Source of the DNA: an uncultured Gemmatimonadota bacterium
GTDB lineage: Bacteria; Gemmatimonadota; Gemmatimonadetes; Longimicrobiales; Longimicrobiaceae
NCBI GenBank assembly: GCA_902805735.1
Contig: CADCTW010000133.1
Coordinates: 1-64,000, forward strand
DNA: 64,000 bases
Reading direction: 5' to 3'
Part shown: positions 62,708 to 64,000 of the stretch, in pieces
Position numbering within the stretch: position 1 is the stretch's first letter
Layout: each line of letters starts with the position of its first letter
Position numbers and translations under genes: made by a program
Notes under the pieces: model-generated
Seen by the model: the letters and a program-made list of their open reading frames with translations, nothing else
Databases searched by the model: none
Told to the model about the DNA's origin: nothing

Positions 62708-63387
62708 GAGCAAGGCAGGTCGCTTCGGGCGCACGGTGGCGCGGGCGATCACGGTGTAGAACGGGTCGGCGCGGAGGCGGGATTCGTTGGCCTGGCACAT
62801 TGGGGGTCCTTCTCGCAGGCGCGTTCGCATGTGCGGACGCGCCCGCGCGTCGCCCCGACGCGAGGGGGGACGCAGGGGCTGCTCCTTCGCTGCCCCCGGT
62901 CGATACTGGGAGCCGGGGGAAGATCCTGGAGCCCGCTGGCGCCCAGCCGCCGGTGGGGATTTCCGTCCGGGCGTTCGCGCAGGTCGAGCGGGATACGCTG
63001 ATTGCCGGGGTGATCATCGCTAATCGCCTGCGGGAGCCTGTCGAGGTGGACCACGGAGTCTGCCCGCCGATTCTGCGTGTATATGCGCCCGGAGTGCGCA
63101 CTCAGCCTCCAGTGTGGCGTTCCGACGCCGCAGCGGGTCCGCTTCCGCTCGGCGCGAACGAACCGTCGTGCATCGCCGCCGGGGTGCGTATTACACTCAC
63201 CGCGGGCACCGAATACGCCCCGCTCGAGCTGCGCGTCCGAACGCCTGTGGACCGGATCTTGGGGGACTCACTGCCACCGGCGAGCTATCGAATCGCTCTC
63301 ATAGCTGACGTTGGCGAATCTCCGCGCGAGGCGCAGACCTCCGTCATTCTTGGCCGTCAAGCGTTGCCGACAGCGCCAACACCCTGA
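62704..63387 (+). CDS. lipoprotein-like secreted protein, 227 aa
   Basis: The GTG overlaps the preceding stop (GTGA). A basic N-terminus of about 30 residues leads into LGVLLAGAFACADAP, with Cys in a lipobox-like position. The mature part is beta-rich (VGISVRAFAQVERDTLIAGVIIANRL), like an immunoglobulin-type or intracellular-proteinase-inhibitor-like fold. It is likely co-translated with the upstream lipoprotein; both are probably periplasmic. Confidence 0.6.
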   Translation: MRARQVASGARWRGRSRCRTGRRGGGIRWPGTLGVLLAGAFACADAPARRPDARGDAGAAPSLPPVDTGSRGKILEPAGAQPPVGISVRAFAQVERDTLIAGVIIANRLREPVEVDHGVCPPILRVYAPGVRTQPPVWRSDAAAGPLPLGANEPSCIAAGVRITLTAGTEYAPLELRVRTPVDRILGDSLPPASYRIALIADVGESPREAQTSVILGRQALPTAPTP

Positions 63388-63595
63388 GAATCGCTGGTCG
63401 GCCGCTCGAAAGTCGGGCTGCGTCCGGGTAGGTACTGGCGGGACGGTCGGGGCGGTAGCACGCCGGGCGGATCGACGGAACTTCGCCTGGCGGGACTGGG
63501 GCTCACGGGCGCTTCGTGTCGGGCACGTAAAGCGGCGGTGTCCTCGGTTTGTCTGGTTAGCCATCGTGCTGGTAGCGAATCAGCGGGCGGAGTGT

Positions 63596-63991
63596 CTAAA
63601 CTTCGACCAGCTCGTCGGGATCCCGGCCGAGTGCGAGAATCGCGAGGCGGACACGGCGGTGGAACGCCCCCGGCTCGGTGCAGATAAGTGCCTCTCGAAG
63701 CTGGGCGACCGCCGACTCGACGTCCTGTCGCGACGGGGTACGGGCTGATTTCACCGTCGAAGGCAGCGCCAGTCCGGACACCGCGACGTGAATGCCGTGT
63801 GCGAACCACCAGCCGCAATACTTCCTCAGCGTTCGCCGGTACGGGGTCGCGCCGTTCACCGTTTTCTGCAGCCCGGACGGGGACACGCCCACCTGGCGCG
63901 CGACTCCGCGGAGCGAGTCCTTCTCCACGGCTGCTGCGAGTCGTGTGCGAATTTCCTCGAACGGAGGTATGGCCGTCGCTAAGTTCGTCAT
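63596..63991 (-). CDS. small HTH protein, 131 aa (SGLQ family, member 3)
   Basis: LRGVARQVGVSPSGLQKTVNGATPYRRTLRKYCGWW is the HTH core shared with the proteins at 54166 and 58776; the C-terminal half is helical (LREALICTEPGAFHRRVRLAIL). The start codon lies 9 nt from the window edge, so its promoter is not visible. It is probably a DNA-binding regulator. Confidence 0.68.
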   Translation of the reverse strand: MTNLATAIPPFEEIRTRLAAAVEKDSLRGVARQVGVSPSGLQKTVNGATPYRRTLRKYCGWWFAHGIHVAVSGLALPSTVKSARTPSRQDVESAVAQLREALICTEPGAFHRRVRLAILALGRDPDELVEV

Positions 63992-64000
63992 ATGGCTCGG

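Larger units (their letters stand above)
25500..64000. mobile_element. putative genomic island with left end in comM (right end not in window)
   Basis: The left boundary is the point where comM homology ends, next to AACCTGGCCCCGGCCG. Beyond it lie two large serine recombinases, a resolvase-like protein, a SIR2 defence-type gene, many orphan genes and a lower GC content with more mixed strands than the NRPS region. The missing 3' part of comM is not in the window, so the right end is either beyond 64000 or the fragment is an old scar. The whole extent is inferred. Confidence 0.35.

Overview
The window reads as chromosomal DNA of a very GC-rich Gram-negative bacterium. Lipoprotein and Sec signal peptides, an ADOP-type duplicated permease and families of TPR and small helix-turn-helix proteins suggest a Longimicrobium-like member of Gemmatimonadota; this is inference from gene style, since no rRNA or marker gene is present.

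Region 1 (3-24985) is a nonribosomal peptide gene cluster on the plus strand. It holds the end of one NRPS (A-PCP), a second NRPS (C-A-PCP-C-A-PCP-TE), a MacB/FtsX-type permease, a cytochrome P450, a C-methyltransferase-like enzyme overlapping an aminotransferase, a 4-hydroxymandelate synthase/HPPD-like dioxygenase overlapping a second aminotransferase, an MFS exporter, a third aminotransferase, a peptidoglycan glycosyltransferase (GT51) and a GT4 glycosyltransferase with an extra C-terminal domain. The two overlapping pairs look like two routes to unusual aromatic amino acids, such as beta-methyl-phenylalanine-like and hydroxyphenylglycine-like residues, for the terminating NRPS.

Region 2 begins in comM. 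Only about the first 70 codons remain before the reading frame is replaced at about 25500, and the rest of comM is not in the window. What follows looks like a large accessory island of lower GC. From 25.8 to 33.7 kb it carries hypothetical, TPR and GNAT-like genes. From 33.5 to 44.3 kb a minus-strand block holds a large serine recombinase with a resolvase-like partner, duplicated leader/small-ORF units, a Panacea-like gene, a sigma-like factor, an HNH-like zinc protein and a 1201-residue SIR2 protein of the anti-phage type. From 44.5 to 48.3 kb there is a second, 990-residue serine recombinase preceded by a gene containing a 31-bp-arm hairpin.

Region 3 (48.6-64 kb) holds secreted and lipid-anchored proteins, a PD-(D/E)XK Fe-S nuclease overlapping an ECF sigma gene, three related small HTH proteins, a TPR protein facing a tiny lipoprotein with two GGGWVGGGG repeats, an AraC-type regulator, a winged-helix/HTH gene pair with a broken tandem copy, a DNA methyltransferase, a trypsin-like lipoprotein protease and two overlapping lipoprotein genes. 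Several hairpin terminators are clear. I found no tRNA, rRNA, CRISPR array or riboswitch.
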